In this document: one piece after another, positions 1-14,528 of the stretch
How the letters are laid out: each line of letters starts with the position of its first letter
Position numbering within the stretch: position 1 is the first letter of the stretch
Assembly (NCBI RefSeq): GCF_964204865.1
Contig: NC_135258.1
Coordinates: 8,981,001-9,045,000 of the forward strand
DNA length: 64,000 bases
Source of the DNA: Styela clava
Lineage: Eukaryota > Chordata > Ascidiacea > Stolidobranchia > Styelidae
Direction of reading: 5' to 3'
The notes under the pieces: model-generated
What the model was told of the DNA's origin: nothing
Databases searched by the model: none
Seen by the model: the letters and a program-made list of their open reading frames with translations, nothing else
Made by a program: the position numbers and the translations under genes

Positions 1-507
1 GATATTTCATAGTTTTGTGACGTATTTTGTTCTATAGACTTTGAGATATTCTTAAAAATCCTACTGACTTGAAAATCAGGAAATTCTCTTTCAAACTTCT
101 TACTTGGTAAATATAAAATTAATAAAATGAGATAATGAGTCCGATCGTTTTTAAAAAGTAACTCCTAAAACAACTATGCCAAATAGTAAAATTTATTGTC
201 TTTACTGCATTATCTCAGTCCGACAAAATACAATCATTCAATTAGAATAAATTTCCTGGGCAGATTTTCTCTTATGCTCGTCTAATTATGGACGATACTT
301 GCCTTCGTACGGTTTTCATGTTCACCAAACATTTTGAATCAATTTTTAGTTTATAGAACAAAATCTGATTGAATATTATTTTGACTAAGTTTTCATATTC
401 TGATTTTGACGTACACTATGTATAAGTATTGAGTAATTCACTCAAATAAGGATCGACAGAGAAAAAACATCATTTTTTGAGAAAACTTATCGTTTTCTTT
501 TTTTTAG

Positions 508-656
508 GAAAAACGAGTTTGAGCTGTTTGAAATGCCATGCAACGAGAACCAACGTTGCTGCTGTATTTGCAACACAAATTCTGCGTCGCGCTCATCGAT
601 CTCAATTAATGACAACAGTCAATAACGACTACACCTTGATCGAGGACTGCGGTTAG
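508..656 (+). CDS. Possible terminal exon of an unidentified upstream gene (partial)
   Basis: A strong pyrimidine tract ending in TTTTTTTTAG precedes 508. From there a 49-codon frame (phase 1 entry) runs to a TAG at 654-656. It begins KTSLSCLKCHATRTN and ends NNDYTLIEDCG, which resembles a short basic-then-acidic C-terminal tail. AATAAA motifs follow near 773 and 855. A second frame over the same bases, rich in Cys (NQRCCCICNTNS), also stays open for about 38 codons, so the frame is uncertain. No family was recognised. The rest of the gene would lie left of the window. Confidence 0.3.
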
Positions 657-3526
657 TTTGGTTTAGATAAGGTCTCAAGTTAAGGTATATATACCTTGAA
701 AACAGAGATCTTGGAAGAAAACTGCTTCTCATAGACGGTATTGAGAATGTTACACCAACATTGCAATTATGAAATAAATGTATCGTACGATATCGTTTTG
801 TAATCAGGCTATAAAAGTATCGATAGTGCAATATTATACCTGAACATAGCTATATAATAAAACATGCACATTGGTAAAACGTAATGTTACATTAGATAGT
901 AACATATCACAACGCAAATAATCAAATTTGTCGCGGATGTGGACGTTTGGAATACTGTAAAATGGCAGTAAGGTTTATAAATCTTTTCTGAAGTAACAAG
1001 AGAGTTGAATATACTCCAAAGAGACGAAAATTTTGTGGCTTATGAGACCGCGTTAAATTTCTTTATAATTTGGCAACGAGAATGGGAAAAAATTGGCCGT
1101 TATTCAAATACAGCGCACCTGCTAGAAAATCTCTCACACTCCGCGTTGATCTCGCAAGAGTAAACATATCCGAGATATCTTTTGTCGCTACGTACTGGCC
1201 CTTTTATTCGACTAAGGGCGAAGTTAAGCCATCCCACACAGGCTTCAAAATCTCTTTACAAATCTTTGGATTAGAGGATCCATACTGAGACCGGAAGATG
1301 AGAATATTGAGAATAGCTTCGTGACTTCAGATTTTAATTCAAAACGGTCATAAATGGACCTAAGACCGCGACCGGAAAGAACGCCAAAAGCCAAAGATGG
1401 TTGGATTATAAAAAAGAGTCTAAACATTAGGAATGTTTTAATATGGATTGAGAACATATTTTACGGCGGATAAGACTTTACCAACACAAATGAGCACAGT
1501 TGTTACGAAATTTTATTTAGGTGAGAAAAATTGGAGTTGCATCCTGGAATACAATACAATAAGAGATAAATGTAGCAGATCGTAAAATATTTGCGATCCA
1601 CAGGGTTCATTCAGAAAAGGTGCCGATAACAGCGACAGAAGACGTGTTCGACGATCGCAATATTCGCACCCGCCCATTTCGTTGAAGGTTTTCACCGAGG
1701 TCAGTTGCTTTCGAGTTGGTCAAATAGTTTGGTAGGAGTAGGATACAGGTGGGTGATTGCTGAAGGTTTTGTTAGTTTTATAATAAGTGAGCAACAATAG
1801 ACAAGCTAAAAAAAATTGTTAATGATGACAAGGAGGAAGCAGATAAGGAGATAATATCATACTATATAACAGAACCAACTTCAGACGGAATCACCTATGA
1901 CTGAAATTCGTTAAGTGGGTTATCAGTATTCTCTAAATACTTTGACGATTTAAAAACTGTGTTGTGGAAAAACAGCAAGTCAATTCAATATTTATATTAT
2001 TTAATGTTGCTAATATTTGCAGTACATTTCATATACAAATACATACTGGAATGTACATGGTATATACTTGTAAATTGATCGAATCTAAATTCCTTTCGGG
2101 TGAAGCATGTAAAAAATCGTGCTTTTTATATACGCTTGAATTTTTAGCGGTTTTACGGAGCTTTAGTTTATTATGAATATGTGTTTTTACAAAATGTATC
2201 GAAAATAAGCAGTCGCCATACGCAATGTTACAGTTTTTATATCATTTTGACTTTCTTTTAATTGTAATTACATGCTACTCGCAGACCAACAATTATCGAT
2301 AAGTTCTCGGAATTTGCAAGCGCATTGTGTCGAGTTAAGTGTACACAATTGTCTTCCGTTACAACCTATGAACAATGAGATGAAGCATTGTTTGGTTTAC
2401 TAAATTCCGGCACACACATGAACAGCAATGTGAGCTCCATAATTTGTTACTAATATAAATCATTCTTTCTATTTCGTCAGTATAACTATTATGCCAGTGT
2501 AGAATTGAGCAATATTTATTGCCATTGCTATTCGATTTCTTTTTTGCATCAAAGTCTCATGCAATTTTTATCAAATTGCATTTTGATAATTGTGATCATA
2601 AGCGTGATTAAAATCATGTAATATGCTGATTGATATAACGTAATTTAAACTCAGTAGAAAAAATAGAAATATCTCGTGTTAACCACAACACACATCAAAA
2701 ACAGCACGCAAAAACCAGCAGTAAGGACATATTTGGTGTCAACAAAAACGGTTTCTTATAAGCATTATAGTATATAATAAACAATGTACATGATATGTAA
2801 AGTCGCAGTAATTTTTTGAACATGAGTGCATATAGCTGATAACAAACCATGTATGGACTGACTTACTCATGCTTATTGTGAGTGCTTCAGTACTGAGTGT
2901 ATTTTCCTACAGCAACTCACATGTCACTCAATTACACTATTTCAGTGTACTGTCATTAAGATGTATATTTAAATACTTCATAAGAATGAGAATATTACTT
3001 TTGGGTCGAAATTATGCTTTTTCAATCATAGAAAAAGATTTAATAAAAATACTTGTGGTCCATACTAAACCGCACCAGTTTGTATTCAATCTTCAAACCA
3101 TAGATATCGCCTTACCGGAGAATCGAATTGTTTGATCAAATACTGTTGTGGTATATAAGCGGTAGACGAAAAAATCGCTCTCGAGTAAAAACTATTTTCA
3201 TGAGGTGAGATTCGCTTAGTATGCGCAGAATCGTTGTCGCGTCACGGTTTTCAGATTGAAAACCAAATAGTCAAAATATATTCATTTCCTTATATTGAGA
3301 ATAGTTTTTATAATTAGTTTTATAATTTGAATGCGTTTTGGTTTTCAAATAAATTCAAACAGTCTTGTTAGTCATTTAATTTAGTCATATTAACTTAGAA
3401 ATTGTTGAGTTGCATATTACCAATTTCTATGTTATTGCAGTTGTATTACATTAGTACCTTGCTTTAAATTTAAATTTTGAAACAACATTTGAAACGTCGA
3501 ATTCGAAAATCAACTTCTGCCAGAAA
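657..3526. other. Intergenic, upstream of Wnt5
   Basis: Only short ORFs without recognisable domains. Nothing firm is seen beyond AT-rich sequence. The Wnt5 promoter and 5' UTR must lie at the right end, but no TATA box or initiator could be fixed. Confidence 0.5.
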
Positions 3527-6500
3527 ATGGATACCGATTTCCGCAGACACCGATCAATCTTACCGGTTATTATTGTGGTTTTATCTCTGAGTTGGAGTCA
3601 AGTCAACGGACATTGGTGGTAAGTAAGGAAGGAAATTTGTCCATTATATTATAACTTTTGGAAAACAAATCACAGAAACCAGCTGAATAGTGCGGTCAAG
3701 TTTCTCCCAAAAGTTATTTTTATCACTTTATGACGTAAATGTAGTATCCGAACCTATCGAGATGTAGTCATCGATATTTATACGAATCATACTTAAACAA
3801 TACTTGGTCTTATATACGTGGAGTAATATATTTAGTTTCCGGGAAATAACGTCAAACGGGAGGGATATGGGGTATAATATTGCCTTGATCAACTGGACAG
3901 TACATTACCAATTTTGTAGATTTTCAGTTTTTAAATTGGTTTTTCCCACGCTAACTGCGCAGTAAAATTAAAGTTATTAAAAACCAACGTACCAACGCCG
4001 ATGTAGGGATGCTGCTAATAGTCGAGTGAAAAAGTCTTTGCAAAATCTTTATTCAACGCTATGTTCGTGCAGACAATGAGTAAATAACCCACTTTTGGAC
4101 AAAATAGTCAAAATTGAGTCAAATATTGACCCATACCAATCACATCAAATAACGCGAGAAACAATCTCCGAGGGCAATTTTAGTTTGAAGACAAAAAAGC
4201 TCGTCGAAAATCTAAATTAAATAATGACTGAATATGAAATTCAATCCGACCGGACGTTGTACTTTATTCTTCGGTTGTTTTACGAGTTCACTCCGTGTAA
4301 GCCAACAAATGTCGCGTACTGACGTCATCCAAGGTAATTGTTATTGCAATAAAATTAAAACGACAGACATGTTTTGAATGAGTGGAACAATTTATAGCTT
4401 GAAAATATTTTGAATAATATGTTTTCTAATAAGTCCCTCGAAGTGTTTCATCAAATATTTCTAAAGTTGGCCCATTGAAAATATTCAATAAAAGACAATT
4501 AGCATAAAACCAAAACACCAACCATGCGAAAATGCTTTTGGGTATAGAATTTTATTGAAAAATGTCATTTTTAACAAGATTTAAAATTGAAACTGCAAAT
4601 TAATACGTTATTTCAACCATGTGGTCCGCCATGTCAGCTTCGCACCCGTTTGTCGAGCAGTTAACCAAGGTCCCCGATCCACAACAAATGGTAATTAATT
4701 TGGTATGTTGCGTTGAATGGACATAATTCAGTTCAGTAAAATATTAGTGTCCTAAACGTTCTATGGGATGCCTAATAAAGGTAAAGATGGAATCATGAAA
4801 CGGATCATGTTATAGTCTAATTAAAAGTTATTAGTCCAATCATCACATGTTTATAAATATTATTCCTAATTTTACAAGCGTACATGAAAATTTTGAATTT
4901 AATCAAAAGATCAAAGTTTTTTTGAAAGTAGCCAGGTGTGAATTTATCCAGACATTAATTTTCAAAGCTATACGGTTCACCGTCTCGAAAATTTGATCAC
5001 GTGCACATAAACGCACGCTATCTAGTCGTCAATTGATCAGATTGAAGTTAACGGCACCAGAAATAATATCAGTCAAAGTCGATTTTCGTTGTTTTTGTTG
5101 ATTCATGTTGCCACAACATTTACGGTAGTGCACGAAATAAACGACGTTTGCCCCTATCAGACTACTGTACACAATAATAATTTTTACCCGCCCATGTTTA
5201 ACACGTAAATAAATCATAGTCTATTATTTTGGTTTACCAACATCTCGAGCTTGATTGTATTGTTATAATAACCTATATATCCTAGAATAATTGGGCACCA
5301 AGGTATTTAGCAAGATCCACATTCCTGTTTGCTGAACTGTAAAGTTCACATGCAAAAATGATGACTTGCCCTGACATATGTTGTGGGTTGCTGTACTTAG
5401 TTCATGGTGATACAGCTTCATTTATCTTGCACCAAATATCGGCAACCCCCAAAATCGGAATTTCTTTCGTGGGGCTAGAAAAACTTTAGTTCATTTCAGG
5501 AATAATTCATACCTCTCAAATAAAACTCATTTTTCAGGTACACAATTAGACACTCTATCGATAAAAAAAAACATAGTTTCGTACCAAAAATGTTTTCGTG
5601 AAATTTGATCATTTTTGAAAAAAACTTCAAAGACTACGAATATGTGAACCCATATGAAGACAGATATAAATACTTGTGGCGTTAATAACATAATCCTTAA
5701 TCGTGACATACAAAACACTGAAAAACAACTTTCAATGTCGGATCGTACAACTTTGATCAGAACAGCTTATTTCATATCTTGTTTATTTTTTATTTAACAC
5801 AAAGTCGGATTTAAGACAAATATCCAGCTTAAAAGCACTACTAACTCAATCAATTGTTGTCTGCTCAACTTAGGCATAAATTTGAACTGAATTTGGCTCG
5901 AAGTTTATATGCCGTATTTGGTGAAATATTATGTTTCTGACGTATAATTCGTTTTCTCAAGTGGATTCGACAGTCACAAAGTCACAAAATTCACCCATTT
6001 GCGTAATTCGCTACAAATCTTGGTACGACGTGGCGGTCAAGTGCAGATTATTTAAGTAGTCATTTTGGAATTATACCACCCATATTCGAAAGACTTCCTG
6101 GTCTACAAGACAGCAATATCTATTAAATTGTCTTGCGGAAAGACTTAATAAAGTGGAGCTGAAAAAACAAGCCAACAGTTGCGAATTGAAACGTCATGTT
6201 TTTGAGCATTTCAAAATTATTATGTACATGTACACAGTACTTATAAGCCCTATTTCATAAAACTATTCGTGTGTACTGCAAGTAATACGACGCCGTTGTT
6301 ATTAGAGAAGTCATTTAGGGATAAGGCACTTCAAAGAAAGCAAGGCACGTGTTTTTAAAAAATCTTTACGTATCGAATCTTGCTGCTATTGATATACAGT
6401 ACCTGGTTTAATAAACAATACCAATTTGAAGTTTATTTCGTTTCTGTAATCCCTGCGAGGTACGAATGATCACATAATGGTTATTGTTGTGAATTCCTTT

Positions 6501-9500
6501 CTCACATTGGCAGACACTCCGCTCATTTCTGTTATACCAACGAATGTTTCTGTATTCATAAATGGTTATTAAATTTCAAATTTCAAAAATCCCTGAGATA
6601 TCGACTGTTTTATGAATTGTATCATTTTGATTTGTACCCATCACTCGATCGTGTTTTTATTTTCAATAATTATTAATTAATTTAATTTTTTGTTTCATTC
6701 TAGGTCGGTTGCCACAGATCCAAATATTGACAAGCTTGAACAAGGAATAACTTCAATATGTGAGCATTTCAAGGGCTTGTCTAGAAATCAAGAAGCCCTT
6801 TGCAAGAGATATCACAACCACATGTCGTTTGTCAGTGAAGGAGCAGAAAGTGGAATCCAGGAATGTCAACATCAATTCAGCGGACACCGATGGAATTGTT
6901 CCACTGTTGAAGACAGTACAGTATTCGGCAAAGTGCTTAACATAGGTATGTCCACGAAACATTTAAAAAGAAGCAAAAAATAGAATATAAAATACCAATC
7001 GAACAAGCGACAGACAGACACCATCTTGACCTTGTCTAACCCCCAACATCGAGCGTCCTTCTTGTTGTTTAGAGCTGTGGTTTCGTGACATTCATGCCCT
7101 AAAATTTGTATTTTGTAAACTTGGTGTGTTTTGTATTTCCCATTGACTCATTTTCCATTTATCAAAAATTAGTTATTTTTCCAATGACACCTGTTATTAT
7201 CGTAAGAAGATTTCACAAATAAGTATGCCCCTGTCTCTATCTATACTACGTAATTAATTTTGATGGAGCATTTTCAGTGAATCACGTATTTTTTACGCTA
7301 TTAAACTTATGACGTATCTTACGTATGTTTCTGATAATGAAAATTAATTCGACTTCGGAGTGAATCACGTTATATAACCTCCACAAAGTGTGAAATTTGT
7401 TGTCATTTGGACGGATATCACAATTTTTCCCTATTGCGGGTATTTCTGGCAATATTCAAATAAGTTTGTCAAAAAAATCATATCTAAAGCGAACAAATCC
7501 AAATATATTTTAAACCATTGTCATTGATTTCAGGCAGCAAAGAAATTGCGTTTACATACGCTATCGCCTCCGCTGGAGTTGTGCATTCCATTGCAAAAGG
7601 ATGTAAAAGTGCCGAATTAAAGTCGTGTGGTTGTAGTAAGAAGCCACGACCAACGGGACTGCATAACGATTGGGTAAGCTAATTCAAAAAAATCCTCAGC
7701 CAAGAAATCTGTCTACATAGTCTACATTATTTCATATTACCCAGCATCCATTCTAGCATTATCTAATACGTGGAATAATAATATACAGAGATGGGGAGGC
7801 TGTGGAGATGATACCGATTATGCTTATGGATTTGCAAGAGAATTTATTGATGCGAGAGAAAGAGACAATGTCTCTCCTAGAGGACAGAAAGCAAAAGCAA
7901 GAAAAGCAATGAACTTGCATAACAATGAAGCTGGAAGAATGGTAGGTTTTCTGTAAATTAAATCTTCATTTTTGTGTTTGCAAGTTTAAGCAATATGGCA
8001 CGGTAATGGGAAAGCTTATCCAAATATTATAGCAACTGAATGCCCCATATAAAATGTCCCGGCTTTCTGCTAATTGTTTTCCTGCTTTGAATTTTTTAAC
8101 TAATGCTCGTGGTGTAATACTATACGTAGTAATATAACCTTCAGAATTACATCGGGATTCTTTGCATGTTTGCTATGCTCCAAAAAGTTAAATTTCTGAT
8201 CAATCACTGTCAAATTTTAATATTTCATCGTACTAAGGCTCGATATTTTTTGGGACAAAACTATCATTGCTTCACTGCTTATGAAAGTTTAATCCACTAA
8301 GAATTAGGCCGAATTAGCTTAAGCCAGACCGAAACGTCGTATCAGGAGAAAAACCGCATACATGTTTACGATTTTAAGATCAAAGAACTAATTTTGGAAC
8401 TTGCTAACGACTGTCGCAATTTTTCGCCCAATACATACATCCGGATAAACATATATAGGAACAGTGGCCAAAAATGGTTTATACTATTTTATATTGAATG
8501 AGAATCGCAACGATTTACCCAAAAACTATATCTCGTTACTAACGCAATGAACCAGAATGTTTTCAATTTGTTGAAGGTAAAATTGATCTCAAAGTATGAA
8601 AATTATTCACATTGAGTTTTTTTTAACAGAAATAAGTTAGGTTTGTTTATAATCTGTGTATAACTGGCATGTATGATTTGCTGAAACAAATCTAAGACAT
8701 TTAATATTGTTTAGAGAAATATTTTAGCCGATTTCACACTTCCGTTTGACCCAACTCGCATAAATGTATCTTAACGCGGGTCAAAAACGTTTAAACCTTT
8801 AGGACAATGACCCAGTACAAATACTGACAACCCTACCTGCATGGCGCCATATTCCTGCACTGAATTTTGTGTTTTTTACGTTTCCTCGTCAAACCCTCGG
8901 TAGATTTATGAATAGTTTGACTTAGCGCGTCATCCAATTTATTAGCCAAAAATACGTAAATATTTGACTTTTTAGGAAAACGAATATTAACTACAGTTTT
9001 TCAGATTCTTTTCATATTGTCGTTAAGCCAATTTTCGTCGCCAAATAGTTTCCCTTTTGTCATCAACGTTAGATCATCATTCAAAGTTCAAAGTGTACGT
9101 GATAACCTTGAGGTTATAACGACACGTGCTTTGACACGCAAAAAAAAAATCAAATACCAGAATTCGGTACAATTGTAAAATAATTTTTTGTCTCCATAAT
9201 GAGAATTGGGGCTCAAAGTATACGGCTGGAACCACTAGAGTCCCACAGATTTATTAATCAATTATTGTTATGTCCAATATGATTGTGTTCTGCTGCCATG
9301 GCCAAGTACCAAGCAAGATTTGTCATAATTATAATTTTGTATTTTCTTCAAGTTCAAAAATTAGAACCATTTAAATTACCATCACGAGCTCAGATAAATA
9401 GACTTTAAAAGTCAGTTACTTGGCCTATCATTGCTGTTGTCAGACATAAAACTCATTATCATGTTACGACGACGAATTATGTTTCTAAAAAACTTCTTCC

Positions 9501-11162
9501 ACAAAATTAAATTCAAGTTGAGTCAAATTACTGAAATATCATGACCACATTTATACATGTGATTTAGTTTAACATGAACTAGTGTTAAAACACTCGGATA
9601 TAAATTATGAACTCGTTTCCGTTTGTTTGAACATCCGACGTAGCGTTTTCTCGTTTGATTTGACATAAGTCAATATGTACAGGTATTTTCATCCACCTGC
9701 GATCCCGTATATTATATTGATATCCATTCATAAAATTTCGACAATGTAAATAATATAGAATCCACCAAACCGATATCTGCTATGAAGTGATTTAGATAAA
9801 TGTTTCTTGAGTATAATTGACATTCTTATATTATATAAGTCACAGATTAACGATTTCAAAGAGAGTTTAATTTACAAAATGCATGAAAAAACTGGCCCCT
9901 CTACATACCGAGATTATAATCGGTGACGAATTTTTTTAATCAACGCGTTTTCAATGCGAGAAGTTATTGATTGTACCTTCGTAGATTAACTATCACTACA
10001 ATAATATGAGCTAAAAGATAATTTTTCAAGAATCCATCTTGATATAAAATAGACAAATGGGCAAAATTAAACTGTCGAGTTACAGAACACAAACAAACAT
10101 GTGTCGTTGAAAATGCAAGTACTTCCACCCTGGATTCATTTCAAAATTTTCATTTGCCCATGTTACACAGCTCAGTCAGACGTCACGTCTTAAAAAGTAT
10201 AATAAGTCGATAAAAGTCTATTTTATCGAGAAAATTCTTGTTTTCGGCACGCATATGTAATTTCAAATTGGATTATTAGAGATGTGAAATATATGTACGT
10301 GCCATGGTTTATGCCAGGCCTAAATTATTATATACACCTATATATCTGCGATCCCTTTTCATACTAATTATTAAAAGTAGGCAGAGAGTAATTGATCAAC
10401 TGCAATACACCCAAAGGACCCTCTACCTTTGTCGTGAGTTACCTGAAAAAGTGTACATATATTTTTATTTTGTCAAAAGTGTTGTTTTTCAGTCTTACTT
10501 GCCTCTTGTTTATTGATTTATGCCTACACGCTGTGTAGAAAGTATTGATTATGAAAGTTGATTTAATCTAAATCCCTCACATTCATTCAAATTCAGATCT
10601 TAATCTGAATTTTAGTTCCGATCATTACGTATGCTCCTTTCTACATTTTGACTTTATTGCATTGTAAAAATACCTAAATTCTGACCTTTTTTTTCATTTT
10701 TAGGCCGTGGTTCGGGGTACACGACCTGCATGTAGATGCCATGGTGTGTCAGGATCCTGCAGTTTGAAGACTTGCTGGTTTCAAGTACCCGACTTTCGTG
10801 TGATCGGGGACAAATTAAGACAAGCTCACGTAAACGCTATTGAAATGCGAATGAGTAAACGAGGACAAATACGTCCACGAAAATCAGGAAGAGGGAAGCC
10901 AGTTTTAACGGACCTTATATTTATAGAATCATCGCCCGACTATTGTAAACGTAATTCTAAAACTGGCGTTCCCGGCACTAGAGGGCGTGAATGCAATAAA
11001 AATTCGTCAGGCGACGATGGGTGCGGACTTCTTTGCTGTGGGCGAGGCTTTCGACGTCAAGATGTTACCGTTGTTGAAAGATGCAATTGTAAATTTCAAT
11101 GGTGTTGTACCGTGCGGTGTGAAAAATGCAGAAAAACTGTTGTAAAACATTTTTGCAGATAA
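3527..11162 (+). CDS. wnt5: Wnt5-type secreted signalling protein, five coding exons, 361 aa
   Basis: Secreted, lipid-modified Wnt ligand of the Wnt5 class, which usually acts in non-canonical (planar polarity, cell movement) signalling. Coding exons are 3527-3618, 6704-6945, 7534-7673, 7789-7941 and 10704-11162, all with GT-AG junctions and consistent phases. The start ATG opens a basic then hydrophobic signal peptide (to about residue 28, VNG). It is followed by a WWS near the mature N-terminus, as in vertebrate Wnt5a. Diagnostic stretches are [60 protein letters not shown] (which holds the acylated Ser) and the Cys-rich end [16 protein letters not shown]. Length fits the family. Oddity: between NNEAGR and CRCHG the usual conserved stretch reads [10 protein letters not shown], across the exon 4/5 junction. 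AATAAA follows near 11386. The Wnt5 assignment over other Wnts rests on the exon 2 motif and general similarity. Confidence 0.95.
7942..10703 (+). other. Wnt5 intron 4 (2.8 kb)
   Basis: Flanked by the donor GTAGGT and an acceptor preceded by a T-rich tract. No gene, hairpin or element was recognised inside. It is the second largest intron of the gene, after intron 1 (3619-6703). Confidence 0.8.
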
Positions 11163-14137
11163 ACTATACTATCATCATTCAAAACATGTTCCGGATATTT
11201 CAATGCCATGACAACTTTCATTCTTCTGATATTACCTGATTGATTAAAAAGTTAAAAGCCGCCAAAGCTGACTTGAAAAAAATGAATGAAAAACTGTATT
11301 TTACCTACATGGAAAATATATAGGATATTTTTTGCGCAATAATAATCAAGAAAAATACAAAATTTTCAACTTCTTCAAAGAAAAGGAAATAAAAAAAATG
11401 GTTAGTATTATTTAAAAAATAGTATTTATAAAAAAATACTGTCATCGAAACATGACCTACATTGGGTATTTACAAACAGCTTTAGTGTGGCAAGCTGTTA
11501 TTATTAAAGGCTGTTGTGGTTAAATATTGCCAAGCCTAGCATTGTCGGCATGATTTAAACTTTTATGAGAATCTTTTTAAAATCTTGCAATAGCCTGAAA
11601 GAAAATTTGCCGGAAATCCTATTAAATATTTTTACGTTATGCTACCGTATTTGAAATTTGACATTTTTGTGAAAAAAAAATCCGCTTGTACTGTCCTTAA
11701 ACCACATGGACAGCCAATACAAATTATAGCATTTAGCAGTACATTGATACTTTGAATATGTGCTTTATCATCAGTTAAAGAAATTACCACAAAGTATCTT
11801 TGTTGTACCAAAGAATATTCAATATGGGAATCCATCCATAAACATTAACCTACTTTGACGACGTGTAGAGCTGGAGTATTCCGTCAAATTGACCTTAATT
11901 CTTTTTGTTTTGTGTGCATTTAACCATAATTACATGAAGCTATACCACACACGTTTAGCGATATGTTTAAAATTTCTGGGCAACAAATTTTATTTGCTTA
12001 TCGACAATAATAGGCTACCCGTTGGGAATATCAGTTAAAATTTGAAAACCCTACAAAAATCTAAAAAATCAAGCAATTTGACTAGTATATATATGTATAT
12101 CGAAGACTATTTTAAATTTTACGGGCCTGGAAAAAATTTGGAAAGATATTCATGGTTCTCTGACAGTATGGGGTTTAGAGATAATACTCATTTAGAAACC
12201 ATACATAACGTTTTAAACACGATTTCAAGCGAACAAGAGTTTGATTTTTTGAGTTACACTTGTAGCTAATTCGAAAATTTTGAAATTGGGCAAAATGGAA
12301 TTTCTTATTTTCTAATCAAATTTCACAATTTCTCTCGATGATTTTCCTTGAAATAAAAAACCCAACATGGTCGTATCGACCAATGAGATTCAATTACGTC
12401 TTTGTATGGTCTCTACAAATGCGATTATTCTGTGAGTAACTCGCAATCCCCTCTCAGCAGTTAACCTCATAATATCATCGGTAAACGTTATTAAAAAAAT
12501 TTAACGCACCGCGGGATTCCTCAAACGATGAAATTACAAACATCACGCCGACATTCCAAACATTAAATTATTATTTGTTACATTTTTCAGAAAAACATCA
12601 ATTTTACGAAGAAGAAATATCCAGAATTTTTCGAATAAAGAAACAAATACAGTAATCATCGAAGTCAACAACGTCGTGACATCTCCAGTTATAATTTGCG
12701 GCGTTAGTTTGAAGTCACGGAGCATTTATGTCGGATAAATTGTCTTGCGCATACTTTCATTGAATAATCACTGTGACCAATTATTATTGTCGCCATTCTT
12801 TTATCTCATCTGTAATTTTCTGTCTGCGATCATTTTTATTCGTTATTTGCGTGATTTTCAACAATTTTTGTGTCACCGTGTCAACGAAGCATTCTGTAAA
12901 CAAGGTATAAATTAGGTACCGAAACACATACCTTCATCAGCCTTGTTTGTAAAGCTATTTTATAGTTGTCAGAAAAATTTCTATTTATTTCAAAAATTCT
13001 TTTTTGATTATGTGCTTATACCTCTCGAAGTAAATTATGTTCAAAATTAATTTGAGATATATCATATTATTATACATTTTGCTTCATCTATTGGTGTAAA
13101 CTTTTTTATATTCAATTTTCATTCAATAATATTAATTTAGAAGTCAAGAATATTCGAGTTTGCATTTCACTTTCAACGCCTGCTTTCAACACGTATTATT
13201 ATTTTTGTCTTTGTCTTAATTTTATTCATATTATTTTTTTAAGTTATATTTTTTGACTTACTGAACTATTTCTCACTCATTTTCACTTCATTTCTATTAC
13301 AAAAAATAATAAAGAAAACAAATTAAGCCGCTTTGTATTCTCTTATGACTTTTAACTAAATTTAGCGGCTTAGAAGTACGTTTGAAACCAAAATATGCAA
13401 ACGAATGAGCACTTAAAACTAAACAATGTTCTTCCCAGCTTTTTATTTTAAAAGGGGGGTTTCCAAATTTAGGGGGGGGGGGGTAAATATTTTGCTATTA
13501 ACGATAAAACTATTTGCAACCCATTAATATGTGCTATGTATCCGATTGATCATTTGCCCTGGTACATGTGCCACTTTCTGATAAGTTGATAGAAGCATGT
13601 AAATTAATGAAAATATCAAAATACTGGTTTGTAGTATATGAGATTGGGATTGAATATCTGATATAAAAACTCAGTCTGGACATTGGTCACGGTCACTTTA
13701 AATTTCGATTAAATATCAGGTTTGCAAGATATGAAAAAAATTTCTGCGACTTATTGCCAATTATGTGATCATCTCACTACGTTATCGATTTAATAAAATT
13801 CAGCATTGACGAACTGAATAGAAAGGTTAAATGCCCATCTGGTCAAGGTCAACTGAAACAGTCAAGGTCAAAGTTCAGACTTTGATGTCGAAGTACTGAG
13901 TGACAACAGCTTGAATAGAGAAAGGGGGAATTATGAGCAACTTTGATTTCAGCTGTTCTTTTTATTATAATTATAGGTCGTAACGGGCTCTGGTCGGTGC
14001 GTGAGAGTTGAATTAAGCAAATTTTTAGTCATCATTTTGTTAAAAAAAAGTTGATTACGTGTCAGCAAATAAGATGGCAAACATTATTTGAATAATTTTA
14101 TTTTTTTTTAACTTGAGAGCATATGAACTTTAAAATT
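11163..14137. other. Intergenic, 3' of Wnt5
   Basis: Contains the Wnt5 3' UTR (AATAAA near 11386). A small stem at 13324-13332 / 13364-13372 (TAAGCCGCT and its complement, 31 nt loop) and a G-run near 13470-13483 are visible. No gene was seen. Confidence 0.5.
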
Positions 14138-14528
14138 TTACATCCCGCCCAACATTTTTGGTCGGATACGATGTAAATGACGAAATTGTAGCAAAGTAGA
14201 ATTCAATGTATGACGCAACTTGATGTCCGCGATCAGTTTTGTTGTAAATTCGAAATCAAAAAATTTTTGAGACGCCCATCTGTGGATGTCCTTGTTCTCT
14301 GCGTGTAGTCTCGGTTTTTTGGCTGGACAACCGGACTTTTCCTTTAGAAAATCCTGTAGTAATGACGCACTGTAGACAGGCGTCATACCATTGAAATTTA
14401 ATACTAAGCCGCTTGAAAAGAAAGCTACTTCGAAATTTGATCCTGACTGTTTAGCAATTGTGTGACGTATTTTCGACGTTTGTCCATTGTTATCAATCTG
14501 TTGAAGCAAATTTTTAAGATGTCTGCAG
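14138..14528 (-). CDS. Unrecognised ORF, possible terminal exon
   Basis: An open frame of about 127 codons ending in TAA at 14138, with AATAAA about 40 nt downstream on the same strand. Composition is protein-like. It includes HLKNLLQQIDNNGQTSKI, VLNFNGMTPVYSASLLQDFL, a basic SGCPAKKPRL patch (possible nuclear signal) and FDFEFTTKLIADIKL. The only Met near the N-terminal end is a non-ATG TTG, so it is more likely an exon (a possible CAG acceptor lies near 14529) or a processed copy than a whole gene. Family not recognised. Confidence 0.4.

Noticed and set aside
6753-6962. Minus-strand and alternate-frame ORFs over Wnt5 exon 2
   Set aside because: Shadow frames of a well-supported coding exon.
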